Assembly: GCA_002753495.1 (NCBI GenBank)
Contig: PEAJ01000004.1
Span: 1 to 40,348 of the forward strand
Length of the DNA stretch: 40,348 nucleotides
Direction of reading: 5' to 3'
Origin: Magnetococcales bacterium HA3dbin3
Lineage (GTDB): Bacteria > Pseudomonadota > Magnetococcia > Magnetococcales > DC0425bin3
Shown here: in pieces, positions 28,701 through 37,402 of the stretch
Layout: every line of letters starts with the position of its first letter
Position numbering within the stretch: the stretch's first letter is position 1
Translations under genes and position numbers: made by a program
Notes under the pieces: model-generated
Told to the model about the DNA's origin: nothing
The model's database searches: none
Seen by the model: only the letters and a program-made list of their open reading frames with translations

Positions 28701-28789
28701 AAGCCCCGGCGCGATCGCACCAGCAGGGTCTCCAGACCACCACCCAGCTGATGCAGCAACCGATCCGGAATGTCAGAGAACGTTTTCAT
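25703..28789 (-). CDS. Hybrid sensor histidine kinase: N-terminal DUF4118-like membrane region, PAS, HisKA-HATPase, two REC domains, C-terminal Hpt
   Basis: LTFFPGAALAAFFGGFWSGMMAAVMGAILATYSYIPP (DUF4118-like), PAS FERLLGRTQEQIIGH, FLANMSHEIRTPMNAILGLSH, two REC blocks (LLLDWKMPELDG; VVLMDVQMPVMDG), Hpt-like LHKLRGVAGNAGA. Confidence 0.9.
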   Translation of the reverse strand: MKTFSDIPDRLLHQLGGGLETLLVRSRRGFARQVGIAVALVVLAFVVRELIGPPELGLPFLTFFPGAALAAFFGGFWSGMMAAVMGAILATYSYIPPYRMLLFDIHSATVFGNLVYLLDELIVCSAMATLHRYHLRAREQYAELHTLLQTIPEMIWLKDPAGVYLKCNIAFERLLGRTQEQIIGHIDRELFGAEVAEVLREKDRAAMATATPQIDEAWVPSAAQEQPILRETIKTALRTADGRVLGVLGIGRDITERRQMENAVARHQQELESLVAERTQQVLLLNAGLEEQAAKAIAASAAKSAFLANMSHEIRTPMNAILGLSHLLTTTPLNGEQRAFVTKIQGAGRSLLGIINDVLDFSRIEAGRMELHHADFNLGQLLDDLATLMAGNAGNKKLELIIGREPDLPEMLRGDGQHLTQVLTNLVGNAIKFTENGHVALQVRRLEQRSRHVRLHFSVKDTGIGIAPEAVACLFTPFTQADGSITRRFGGAGLGLAISKRLVELMGGELGVNSTPGVGSEFWVSAPFEVIVEHDNASVSPVVRVLIADDHDLQRAVLATTVQSLGWHPEVVVSGREVLDRLRVLHDYDILLLDWKMPELDGLATSKALMNDPDCPEAPIILMVTAHSQDELRQAPEAALLDGILTKPVTASSLLNAVTYARAKREGHCDGLVAVGQPGQGQRRLGGVRVLVVDDSDINLDVARRLLELEGAVVATATQGLEALDLLRHDPEAYEVVLMDVQMPVMDGNRAVQAIREDLHLRELPVIALTAGALDSERQRALDAGMNDFIAKPFDVEKMIRCVRHWAGPRGETTPAGGGEVLPGCVSVDPWPELPGIDGQEARARLGGDRTLFLSILDRLCDEFQEVARDVAAELARGEIPEAAMRLHKLRGVAGNAGASALHALAGELETTLRVTPERGIADHRLAELDVAMATLVQACAPHLEQPTNPTLSDAGEAAAGVVAEPATLEALLVALDEQSCDALPLFAALKPGLCSRMDAAKVEEIAQAITQLRFAEARTRLSGSGSP

Positions 28790-28825
28790 GGCGTGATACA
28801 CCAGATCCCTGTCGGCGACACAGCC

Positions 28826-29812
28826 CTACAAACCGCAGGCCACCCGATTGCGTCCCGAGGTCTTGGCCAGATAAAGCCCCTGGTCGGCTGCGCGCACCAG
28901 GGCGGCGGGACCATCCATGCATTGGGTGTAGGCCACGCACTCCGGGCAGCGTATGGGCCGTTCCGGTTGATCGGTGCATGGCACCACCATACTGGCCGTC
29001 CCGACGCTGATGGTGACATACGCCGCCACCTCCGACTGCGCATGGGGGATGCCCAAGTGGCGAATGTGGGCGCAGAGGCCTTCGGCGATGACCATGGCCG
29101 CCGCCTTGTCGGTGTTGGGCAACAACACGGCAAACTCCTCGCCCCCGTAGCGGGCCGCCAGGTCCCCCGGCCGCTTGGCGGTCGCGGCCAGCACCCCGGC
29201 CACGGCTCGCAGGCACTCATCTCCGGCGGGATGGCCGTAAATGTCATTGAAGCGCTTGAAATAATCGACATCGAGCAGCAGCAGGGACAACACTTCCTGG
29301 CGGCGTGCCGCCCGTCGCCACTCCACATCCAGCGTCTCGTCGAAGGTGCGCCGGTTGGCAATGCCGGTCAGCCCGTCGGTGGCGGCCCGACGCTGCAGCA
29401 GGTCAATGTGCTGTTTGAGCAACAGGTGATTGCGCACCCTGGCTTGCACCACCGGCGGACTGAAGGGCTTGCTGATAAAATCCGTCGCCCCCAGCGACAG
29501 GGCGCGGGTTTCGTTCTCGATATTCGTGTGGCTGGTGACGAAAATGACCGGAATTCCGGCCAGACTGGCATCCGATTTGAGCGCCGCGCAGACATCGAAC
29601 CCGCTCATGCCAGGCATGTCGGCGTCGAGCAGAATGAGGTCGGGTGGCTGGGCTTGTGCCCTCCCCAGGCCATCCTCACCCGCAGTGGCAAAATAAATCC
29701 GTCCGTGCCCTTTCAGTATGGCTTGCAGCAACTGGATGGCGGACGGATCATCGTCGATGATCAGGATGCGCGGAAGCAGGGAAGACGCAGCGCTGTTTGC
29801 AAGTTCGCCCAT
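28826..29812 (-). CDS. Response regulator with GGDEF (diguanylate cyclase) domain
   Basis: REC ILIIDDDPSAIQLL...ILLDADMPGMSGFD...DFISKPF; C-terminal ARYGGEEFAVLLPNTD (GGEEF). Start trimmed to MGELANS at 29812. Confidence 0.92.
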   Translation of the reverse strand: MGELANSAASSLLPRILIIDDDPSAIQLLQAILKGHGRIYFATAGEDGLGRAQAQPPDLILLDADMPGMSGFDVCAALKSDASLAGIPVIFVTSHTNIENETRALSLGATDFISKPFSPPVVQARVRNHLLLKQHIDLLQRRAATDGLTGIANRRTFDETLDVEWRRAARRQEVLSLLLLDVDYFKRFNDIYGHPAGDECLRAVAGVLAATAKRPGDLAARYGGEEFAVLLPNTDKAAAMVIAEGLCAHIRHLGIPHAQSEVAAYVTISVGTASMVVPCTDQPERPIRCPECVAYTQCMDGPAALVRAADQGLYLAKTSGRNRVACGL

Positions 29813-30306
29813 AAGAAGATTTCCGTTCTTCAATGCAGGTGAAGAGGGGGCAGTCCACCGCTGTGCGGCTGCAACGGGGTGGGGAAACCTCAAACACCCT
29901 CGGCAACCGGTCACGACCGACAGGCCCGGTCACACCAGGATCGCAGCCCGGCCCCGCATCCGAACGAATCCGAACGATACCAGTTCCCGCAGCCGACCAC
30001 GGGAACCGCGCGCGCCTGGTTGCCGCAACATCCCGGTTGTCCACTCGTCGCCGTCAGGCCCCCGGACAGATGGGCTCAGGTACAGAAGTCGCAGGGTACG
30101 ACGCCACGCGCCAAGGTAGACCTGGCTACCAGCCGGAGGCAGCTCCCGCGCATTGAGGCGAACCCTGAATCGCAAACAAAAAACGGCCTGGAAAGTGGGA
30201 AACGGCCCTATCGTTTTCCGCAGCCATGGGGCGTGTCAATGAAAATGAGACGCAGGAGCGTATAAAATTCGGCGCAGACGGCCCGGAGTTGGTTTCCGCA
30301 CAGGCG

Positions 30307-30337
30307 TCCGTTTTGCCTGTACGGGGGGCAAAACGGA
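30307..30337. repeat. Perfect 11-bp-arm inverted repeat
   Basis: TCCGTTTTGCC (30307-30317) / GGCAAAACGGA (30327-30337), 9-nt spacer, downstream of the 30408-31934 gene. Confidence 0.75.
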
Positions 30338-30407
30338 GGTCCTCCAACTTCTCAGCGTTTCTCGTGCCTGGCAAATGCCCACTCAATGTTGCATGATTCG
30401 TTCTGTG

Positions 30408-31934
30408 TCAATACGTTAAACGAAAGTGCAGGAGAGAGTCTGGTCCAGGCTGGCCTCGGGAGGATCTTGGTTGGCCGGCAAGTTGGTCGGCAAGCTCCCC
30501 GGCTTGGCGGAAAAGATCGTGGAGATGCAGATAGGTGAAGGTGCCATTCCGGCCAAAAAGATGGAGGTTGGCAAAACCACCCAGATAGTGCCGCAAGGTG
30601 GCCAACGCCGGGGTGCTTGCAAGATCAAGGATCGGGTAGGCCTGAAGCATGCGGTGGCTGGCGGCACCGATCACGGTGCCTGCCCTGACCAGCCGCAACT
30701 CTTCCAGGTGAGCGAGCATTGTTGCCGTCAACTCTTCGGTGGTGGTGGTCCAAAGGGGATCATGCCGCTGGCAGGGGATCTCCAGGACCAAGGAACTCTT
30801 GCCGACTGGGGCCATGGCCGCGGAACGGTTTTTGGGCTCAAAGGTGCGCGTAAAAGGGATCCGTTTATCGGGAAAATAAAGGGAGCCATGGTTCGAGACC
30901 TGGTCGACATCAAGGAAGAGGGCCAACAACACCACGTGGCGAAAACGCAGGGCGCCGACAGCCGCGAGGATGGCCGCTTCCGGTGCCGGGTCAAGCATCT
31001 TGACCACGTGGGTGATCGGCAGGGTTGAAATCACCTCGCGCACCGGCTGCCGCTGCCGGCTGCCAGCGACCTCGACTGCCGTGATCCGTCCTTTCCGATG
31101 GAACAGACGGGTGACCGGTGCTGCCCGGCGCAGCCCCCAACCCGGCACGGTACCACCAGCAGAAGCCCGTTCGATCTCCCTTGCCAGGGCATGGATGAGA
31201 TCACCGATGCCACCACGGGGGTAGAGGAAGGCACCATCCAGGTGAGCGACGTGACGTCTTTTCCCCAGCAGCGCCTCCCTGACCAGACCACCGGCCGTCA
31301 AGTCCCTGATGCGAGAACCAGCCACCGCCGGCGACAAAAGATGGGCCGGAGACCCCCAAAGTTTCTCCGAATAACGACAAATAAACCTCTCGGCGATGTA
31401 TACGCCAAAGGCCGCCTCGGCCCCACTCCGGAAACTGGGAAGCGACCGGGAATCAGGCAGGGGAGGACGTTGCAGCCAGTCACGCAGGGCCCGCCACCCC
31501 GCCACCGCACCAAGATTGCCAACAAGGTTGAGGGGAGTCAGGGGAAAATTGAAACGCCGCCCCTGGTCGAGAATCTGGCTGGGCATGTGAATCCGGTTCA
31601 GTTTCCCAGGCATCAGCGCCGACAAGGCCTCTGTCACCTCCGGGTCTTTGTCGTGAAAACGATGGGCGCCGGAGTCGTAGCGAAAGGGGCCGTGCCGAAA
31701 AGTCACGGCATTGCCACCCAGGATGCGGCTCTTCTCCAGGAGCAGGCAGTGCCCCCCCCGGCGAATGAGCGACCAGGCAACCATGAGACCGGCGGCACCA
31801 CCACCCAGGATGGTGAAAGGAGGGGGGGATGCCGCGGTCACGGGGATATGAGCCGAAAAATCATGATCGTTCCTCAGGGCCTCCTGCCAATATCCATGGA
31901 GCCATGGCACAGAGAAACATGGCGACTTCTCCAC
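30408..31934 (-). CDS. FAD-dependent amine-oxidoreductase-fold protein (protoporphyrinogen oxidase / UDP-galactopyranose mutase-like)
   Basis: FTILGGGAAGLMVAWSLIRRGGHCLLLEKSRILGGNAVTF dinucleotide-binding motif; DSGAHRFHDKDPEV; YPRGGIGDLIHAL. Start uncertain. Confidence 0.75.
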   Translation of the reverse strand: MEKSPCFSVPWLHGYWQEALRNDHDFSAHIPVTAASPPPFTILGGGAAGLMVAWSLIRRGGHCLLLEKSRILGGNAVTFRHGPFRYDSGAHRFHDKDPEVTEALSALMPGKLNRIHMPSQILDQGRRFNFPLTPLNLVGNLGAVAGWRALRDWLQRPPLPDSRSLPSFRSGAEAAFGVYIAERFICRYSEKLWGSPAHLLSPAVAGSRIRDLTAGGLVREALLGKRRHVAHLDGAFLYPRGGIGDLIHALAREIERASAGGTVPGWGLRRAAPVTRLFHRKGRITAVEVAGSRQRQPVREVISTLPITHVVKMLDPAPEAAILAAVGALRFRHVVLLALFLDVDQVSNHGSLYFPDKRIPFTRTFEPKNRSAAMAPVGKSSLVLEIPCQRHDPLWTTTTEELTATMLAHLEELRLVRAGTVIGAASHRMLQAYPILDLASTPALATLRHYLGGFANLHLFGRNGTFTYLHLHDLFRQAGELADQLAGQPRSSRGQPGPDSLLHFRLTY

Positions 31935-31961
31935 CTGGCGCCGAAGGAGAATGCCGCCCTT

Positions 31962-33176
31962 TCAGGGGTGGGACGGATCGGCGGAAGATCCCGCGCCCGC
32001 GCCAAAGGACCAGCGCCCCAGCGTCAGGTTGAGTTCCTGGTGGGAGGGGACAAAACAGGCCCGACAGGTGGTGGTCTGTGCGCGCAAGGTCGCGTAAGCC
32101 GGTGATCTCCAGATATCGACCAATCCCTGATCAAACACCGACCCGCCGGAGAGGCCCTTCTCCATGAAGGGAAGACAGGGATGAACCCGACCCTCCGGTC
32201 CGATGACCAGACTTGCATAACCGGCAAAACAGGGCCCGGGAAAGGGACGATCGGCAAAAAAATCCGGCAGGGTGTCAATCAATTCACTGGAAATATCGGT
32301 TTGACCGGCAGCTTCCCGTGTTCGGAGTATGGCCATGGCCATGCGCGCCTCCTCCTCCGTCCAACCTGGCCTCTCCCCCTTGTGGTTGCCCGCCTCCCCG
32401 GACGGGGTTGCGAAACCAAAGGTCGGGCGCACCGGCACCAGGGAAACGGTATCGGCGCCAAGTTTTTGCGCCAAGTCAAAAGTCTCCGAGAGAGTTGGCA
32501 GGGAGGGGCGGCTGATGACAGAGGCCAGAGAGAGGCGACTCCCGGCACCGGTGCGGCGCCGGGCGGCCACCAGCCATGTCAACGCCCGGCAAGCCCCGTC
32601 GAAAGCCCCCGGACCGCGCAGCCGATCGTTGGTTGCCGGGTCGGAGCTGTCAAGGGAGACGGCCACCGAGGCCGGACCGATGCGCAAAAGTTCATCGGCA
32701 ACCTGTTCGGTCATCGGCAGACCGTTGGTATTGAAATGAAACGGCAACGACAAGTCGCGGGCTGCGGAACAGAGGTCAAGGATCCAGGGCAACAACAGCG
32801 GCTCACCGCCACCGAAGGCGATGCCGCTGACACCGAGACGCTTGAGTTGGCGCAAAACATCGACCCAGGCGGCCAGATCCGCGGATCCTTTTTCCACCGC
32901 GGTTTCAGGGCGACGAATGCCGCACATGAAACAGCGCAGGTTGCAGCGAAAGGAGGGAGAGACGACGGCGACCACCGGCCCACACAGGGGGTGCCGAAGA
33001 CGCTGCGACAGAGGAATCGCCAACCCTTTCATGGCCTGCCGGATCAACCAGCCAACATGACCTTTCTTAAGGTGGAGCCAGGCGGTGTGACGGTAACGTT
33101 CGCGCATGGTTTCTCGAAACGAGGGTGTGCCGGAATTGACCATGTTACCAAGGATGCCCATCCCCCGGCCGGTCAC
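31962..33176 (-). CDS. Radical SAM/SPASM-type protein
   Basis: CNLRCFMCGIRRPE, AFGGGEPLL, C-terminal CFAGYASLVIGPEGRVHPC...CRACFVPSHQE. Start uncertain (possibly MRERYRH). Confidence 0.83.
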   Translation of the reverse strand: MTGRGMGILGNMVNSGTPSFRETMRERYRHTAWLHLKKGHVGWLIRQAMKGLAIPLSQRLRHPLCGPVVAVVSPSFRCNLRCFMCGIRRPETAVEKGSADLAAWVDVLRQLKRLGVSGIAFGGGEPLLLPWILDLCSAARDLSLPFHFNTNGLPMTEQVADELLRIGPASVAVSLDSSDPATNDRLRGPGAFDGACRALTWLVAARRRTGAGSRLSLASVISRPSLPTLSETFDLAQKLGADTVSLVPVRPTFGFATPSGEAGNHKGERPGWTEEEARMAMAILRTREAAGQTDISSELIDTLPDFFADRPFPGPCFAGYASLVIGPEGRVHPCLPFMEKGLSGGSVFDQGLVDIWRSPAYATLRAQTTTCRACFVPSHQELNLTLGRWSFGAGAGSSADPSHP

Positions 33177-33520
33177 TGTACAGGCAACGGCCCCGCAAGG
33201 CCACGTCGCATGGTTTCTGTTTCGCGCGCCAGGACTCTCTCTTCACCCTGGAAGCAAATTTTTTCCGGATGATCTTTGCGCTTCGTTCCTGATACCCTCC
33301 CCTGGCAAGAATGGCCTCTCCGTTGCCTGTATCCCAACATGCACTGAAATATCCGCCCTTTCCGATAGGGCACGACCGACGGAGCGGATCACTCAGGGAT
33401 GAAACAGGCAGAGTCGGCGGAAAAACCCGGGAGGGGCTTTCCGGTTCACGTTCGCGGCACACGCGGCATGCCGATTGGAGCGTATCCGCCGCATGTCGAC
33501 ACAGGCGCGCAACAAAAACG

Positions 33521-35512
33521 ATGTCATCCAATCTTGATTCCCGATCGAGGTTTTTCCCAGGGGGGTCGGCAGGGCGTTTCAGGCACATCCTGGCTCCCGT
33601 CCTGGTGGCCATGGTCTTTCTGCTCATGGCCTGGGACAGCTGGCTCATGTGGGTCAATCCCGTCATCGATTTTGGCCGCGAGCTCTATCTGCCCTGGGCG
33701 GTTCTGCACGGAAAACGACCGCTGACGGATATCCAGATCGATCATGGCCCCTTCTCGACATACTACAATGCCCTGATGTACCACCTGTTCGGTAGCTGTG
33801 TGCAGCCCCTGCTGTGGTCAAATCTGGTCTGGGCGGCATGCGGCACTGCGGCCATCTACTGGTATTTCCTGCGCTGCCAGGGGATGGCCGCAGGGTTGTT
33901 CGCCGCGCTGTCGTTTATTTTGATTCCCGTGTTTTCCTTGTCGGACGCCTCCCTCTTCAACTTTATCGCCCCTTATGCCAATGCGCTGACCCATGGTTTC
34001 ATCCTGGCCATCCTTTGTTTATTGTCCCTCTCCTTCTTCACGACAACCTGGAAACCCCGTTTTTTTTATCTTGCAGCATTGTTGGTCGGCGTGGTCTTTC
34101 TCACCAAGCCGGAGCCTTTTCTTGCTGTTGTGGTTGCTTTTTTGCTGGTGGTTATCCTTCTGGTGGTCAAGCCATCTCCGACTCTTCCGCGTCCCATTTC
34201 TCTCCTGCCCGGGGCGCTGGGGATTGCCCTGATACCGGCGCTTCTGTTCCTGCTTCTGTTCAAGTTTCTCTATCCGGATCAATCCTTCATCGTTAACCTC
34301 AAGGTCATTTCAGGTTCCTGGGGCCATCTGTACAGCCATCACTATGTTGGCACCTTTTTCCAGGAAAAATCGATGGGAACCGACGTCCCCTTGCGCCATA
34401 TCACCCTCATGGTGCTTTCGGCCGCGGTCCTTGGCCTGATCATGGCCTTGTCCCGGAGCGTGCTCCGCCTGCCATCCCCCCCACGAGGTGGGCAGGATCG
34501 GCGACGACCTGCCATGGCGGTTTTCCTGGCCGTGCTGGCCACGATCTGGGTGGCCCTGGAGGCCTATCTCCTCGATGGCGGGTTTCGGGGTGTCTCCCTG
34601 CTGGTATTGGGAGTGATCTCTTGGTACCTGATCAAGGGGTTTCCGCTTCGCGAGGGGAGTGGGTTCGACACGCGGGAGCTGATGCTGCTGGCATGGGGTG
34701 CCTTCGCCCTCACCCTGGAGGGACGCGTTCTGATCAATCCCGGGCTCTACAGCTTCGGTATCATCCTGTCCACGCCCTGCGTTGTGTTTCTGGCCGCTTT
34801 CCTTGTGGGCGACTGGTGTCGCCTGAAGCCGGAGTCTGACCATGAACAGGTCTGGATCGGCCGTTTTGCCGTGATTTTTCTCTCTCTGGTCCTGTGCATG
34901 ATGGCGGGGGTGAACCACCTCAGAACACGCGACATGACCAAAAGCATCGGCGCGGGCTGCAACCGCTTCATGGCCCAGGCAAAACTGCCTTACTGGTACA
35001 TCCACGGTGAGGTCGACAGGTGGGTTCGGGAAAACTTGAAACCTTCACAGACTTTCATCGTTCTACCCGAAGGCCTCATGTTCAACTTTCTCCACCAGGT
35101 CACGAACCCATCCCGTCTGATCAAGCTGCTGCCCCCGGATTTGGATGTGTATTCCCAGGAAGAGGTGACCGACATCCTGGAAAAGGCCCGTCCTGACTTC
35201 ATTCTTTTGCTTTCCCGGCCCATGCCGGAGTATGGGGTTGCCTCTCTCCGCGATTATGCTGGCACGGTGTGGGCATGGTTGTTTCGGCACTATCATCTCC
35301 AGGAGACGATCAAGCCGCCGCTTGCGGACCGTCTCAATACCCAAGATCTGATGATCCTTGCTGCAAACCGTGACCGTTCCGGAGCTGTTTCCGGCCCGAC
35401 TCCGGGAGAGGGAAACGGACCCCTTCGTGGGATCATTCCGTTTTTATTTCAAACATCGAACAACCAGGCAGGCGACAGGCTCGATCCAAAACGCGCATGC
35501 ATGGAAAACTGA
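33521..35512 (+). CDS. Large polytopic membrane protein, GT-C-like
   Basis: Start trimmed to MSSNLDSRSRFF at 33521; many TM segments; VIDFGRELYLPWAVLHGKRPLTDIQIDHGPFSTYYNALMYHLFG; soluble C-terminal region. Confidence 0.65.
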   Translation: MSSNLDSRSRFFPGGSAGRFRHILAPVLVAMVFLLMAWDSWLMWVNPVIDFGRELYLPWAVLHGKRPLTDIQIDHGPFSTYYNALMYHLFGSCVQPLLWSNLVWAACGTAAIYWYFLRCQGMAAGLFAALSFILIPVFSLSDASLFNFIAPYANALTHGFILAILCLLSLSFFTTTWKPRFFYLAALLVGVVFLTKPEPFLAVVVAFLLVVILLVVKPSPTLPRPISLLPGALGIALIPALLFLLLFKFLYPDQSFIVNLKVISGSWGHLYSHHYVGTFFQEKSMGTDVPLRHITLMVLSAAVLGLIMALSRSVLRLPSPPRGGQDRRRPAMAVFLAVLATIWVALEAYLLDGGFRGVSLLVLGVISWYLIKGFPLREGSGFDTRELMLLAWGAFALTLEGRVLINPGLYSFGIILSTPCVVFLAAFLVGDWCRLKPESDHEQVWIGRFAVIFLSLVLCMMAGVNHLRTRDMTKSIGAGCNRFMAQAKLPYWYIHGEVDRWVRENLKPSQTFIVLPEGLMFNFLHQVTNPSRLIKLLPPDLDVYSQEEVTDILEKARPDFILLLSRPMPEYGVASLRDYAGTVWAWLFRHYHLQETIKPPLADRLNTQDLMILAANRDRSGAVSGPTPGEGNGPLRGIIPFLFQTSNNQAGDRLDPKRACMEN

Positions 35513-35560
35513 TGCACCTTTGATCTGAAACACGCCTGCCGCGCCTGCCGGCGTTCAATG

Positions 35561-37000
35561 TCACCCTGGCGTGGCGCCAGCAAAGATCCGATTGCGCAGA
35601 AAGCGTGCGATGTGCCCCCAACCGCGAGCCGATTGCAACAAGCTTAGATTGCTACTCAAGGTCCGAAGGATCCGGCCGGGGCGCAGGTAGAAGCGGCGAT
35701 AACAGTGATTCTTGAAGGCGATGAAATCCTTGCTGGAGAGATCTCCGTAGTCAAAGACATCCGCTTCGCCATGCATGTAATCTTCCCAGTTGTCGCTGGT
35801 CAAGGCCCCCATGCGCAGGGCCTGTTCGTAAAATTCCGTCCCGGGAAAGGGGGTGGCGACAAAAAACTGGGCAACCTCCGGATCGAGTTCCAAGGCAAAA
35901 TCGAGGGTCTGTTGCATGGTCTGGCGCGTCTCGCCGGGGGTACCGAGGACAAAATAGGCAATCACCTGCAACCCCGCCTCCTGGCAGCAGGCCACGGCAC
36001 GACGCGCCTGATCGGTGGTCAACCCTTTCTTCATGGCCTGCAACATCACGTCCGAACCGGACTCGATCCCGAAGGAGACCATGCGACTGCCGGCGGCGCG
36101 CATCATCCGCGCCATCTCCAGGTCCATGAGGTCGGCGCGGCAGTTGCTCATCCAGCTTACCTCCAGCCGCTCGTCGATCATGCACTGGCACAGCTCGAAG
36201 ACAAACTTCCGGTTGAGGTTGAAGGTGTCGCTGTGGAACAGAAAGTCGTCGATACCGTGCTGCTCTTTGACCTGTTTGATCTCGGCGATGATGTTGGGCA
36301 CCGAACGCGCGCGCCAGGCTCGACCGTAATAGGGAATCGCCGTGCAGTAGACGCACTGATAGGGGCAGCCGCGCGAGGTTTTGATCAGGGTGAACACCTT
36401 GCCGGTCATCGGGTTGATGTAGCGGTCGTTGGCGAGCAGATCGCGCGCGGGAAAAGGCATGAGATCCAGGGCCTTGTTTACCTGGCGCGCGGGATTTTCC
36501 ACCAAATGGTCACCGTCCATGTATGACAGCCCGGCAATCCCCGTCAGCGCATGGCCATCCTCCAGGGCGGCCACCAGCTCGGCCAGGGCATATTCCGGCT
36601 CGTTGCGGATGACAAAGTCGACTGCATCCCGCCGCGCGAGCACCTCGGCGCCGCGCACGGTTGAATGCAAACCGATGAAGACGGTGCGCGTTCGTGGCAG
36701 CCGCGTCTTGATGCGCGCCGCACTCTGCAAATCAGCGGCGATGGTGGCGGTGGTGTCCTGAATGACGAGCACGTCGGGTTTGGCCGCCACCACCCGCTCG
36801 ACCATCTGCCCGTGGTTCAATTCCTCCCCTTCGGCATCGATAATGGCAAGCTCCTGGCCAGGCCGCTGCGCGCGCACCACGGCGGCGCAATAGGCCAACG
36901 CAATTGGCGGCCAGAAGGAGACCGCCTTCACCTGACAACGTTCGGAGCGCAAAATGCGGCGTCCGTCGTCGGTGACCGGATTGAGCAACAGCGTTTTCAT
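35561..37000 (-). CDS. B12-binding-domain radical SAM protein (BchE/HpnJ-like class)
   Basis: N-terminal B12-domain-like region followed by TSRGCPYQCVYC, IESGSDVMLQAMKKGLT, FVLGTPGETRQT. Confidence 0.85.
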   Translation of the reverse strand: MKTLLLNPVTDDGRRILRSERCQVKAVSFWPPIALAYCAAVVRAQRPGQELAIIDAEGEELNHGQMVERVVAAKPDVLVIQDTTATIAADLQSAARIKTRLPRTRTVFIGLHSTVRGAEVLARRDAVDFVIRNEPEYALAELVAALEDGHALTGIAGLSYMDGDHLVENPARQVNKALDLMPFPARDLLANDRYINPMTGKVFTLIKTSRGCPYQCVYCTAIPYYGRAWRARSVPNIIAEIKQVKEQHGIDDFLFHSDTFNLNRKFVFELCQCMIDERLEVSWMSNCRADLMDLEMARMMRAAGSRMVSFGIESGSDVMLQAMKKGLTTDQARRAVACCQEAGLQVIAYFVLGTPGETRQTMQQTLDFALELDPEVAQFFVATPFPGTEFYEQALRMGALTSDNWEDYMHGEADVFDYGDLSSKDFIAFKNHCYRRFYLRPGRILRTLSSNLSLLQSARGWGHIARFLRNRIFAGATPG

Positions 37001-37040
37001 GGTCGTCTCACACCTGTCAGCCGCGCGGTTCCGGGTTATT

Positions 37041-37402
37041 CACCCCACCTCCCACACGGTACTGAAACCACCGCCACCTCGGGGATCCAAAACCACCACC
37101 ACTCTACCACACCCCCCATCCGGGGCGACACAAACCACCGCCAACACACGCAAACCGGGTACCAGAGTGCCGTGGGGAAACTCAACCATGGACCGACGCG
37201 CACGACTCAATCCAACGCGGTTGGTAATTGGATGCAAAAAAAATGGGAGCCGGCCGCAACGCCCCCTTGCCCGATGCCTCCCGAAGTGGTACTGACCCGG
37301 GGCGATGGAAATGAGGAGCGGGTGAGAAACCCCCGGCATGCATCGAGCCATGCCCTGGCCGGGGATGCGTTCGGACGTGTGGCAACACAGGGAGGAGACC
37401 GC
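37041..37402 (+). promoter_or_regulatory. Long candidate 5' leader of mgtA with C-rich, G-poor segment
   Basis: 402-bp divergent intergenic region; 37081-37140 contains 28 C and 10 G by my count; competing small stems at 37210-37233. Confidence 0.35.

Noticed and set aside
27422-29842. 806-aa plus-strand ORF antisense to the hybrid kinase and GGDEF genes
   Set aside because: Overlaps two confident domain-rich genes; Gln/His/Gly-rich translation with no recognisable domain.
29930-30386. Overlapping short ORFs in the 29.8-30.4 kb gap
   Set aside because: Arg/Gly/Pro-rich compositions in several frames, no clear RBS or homologue; not called as genes.
36665-37402. N-terminal extension of MgtA (ORF starts at 36665)
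   Set aside because: Overlaps the divergent B12 radical SAM gene and has low-complexity composition; the ATG at 37403 has a good RBS and begins typical MgtA sequence.
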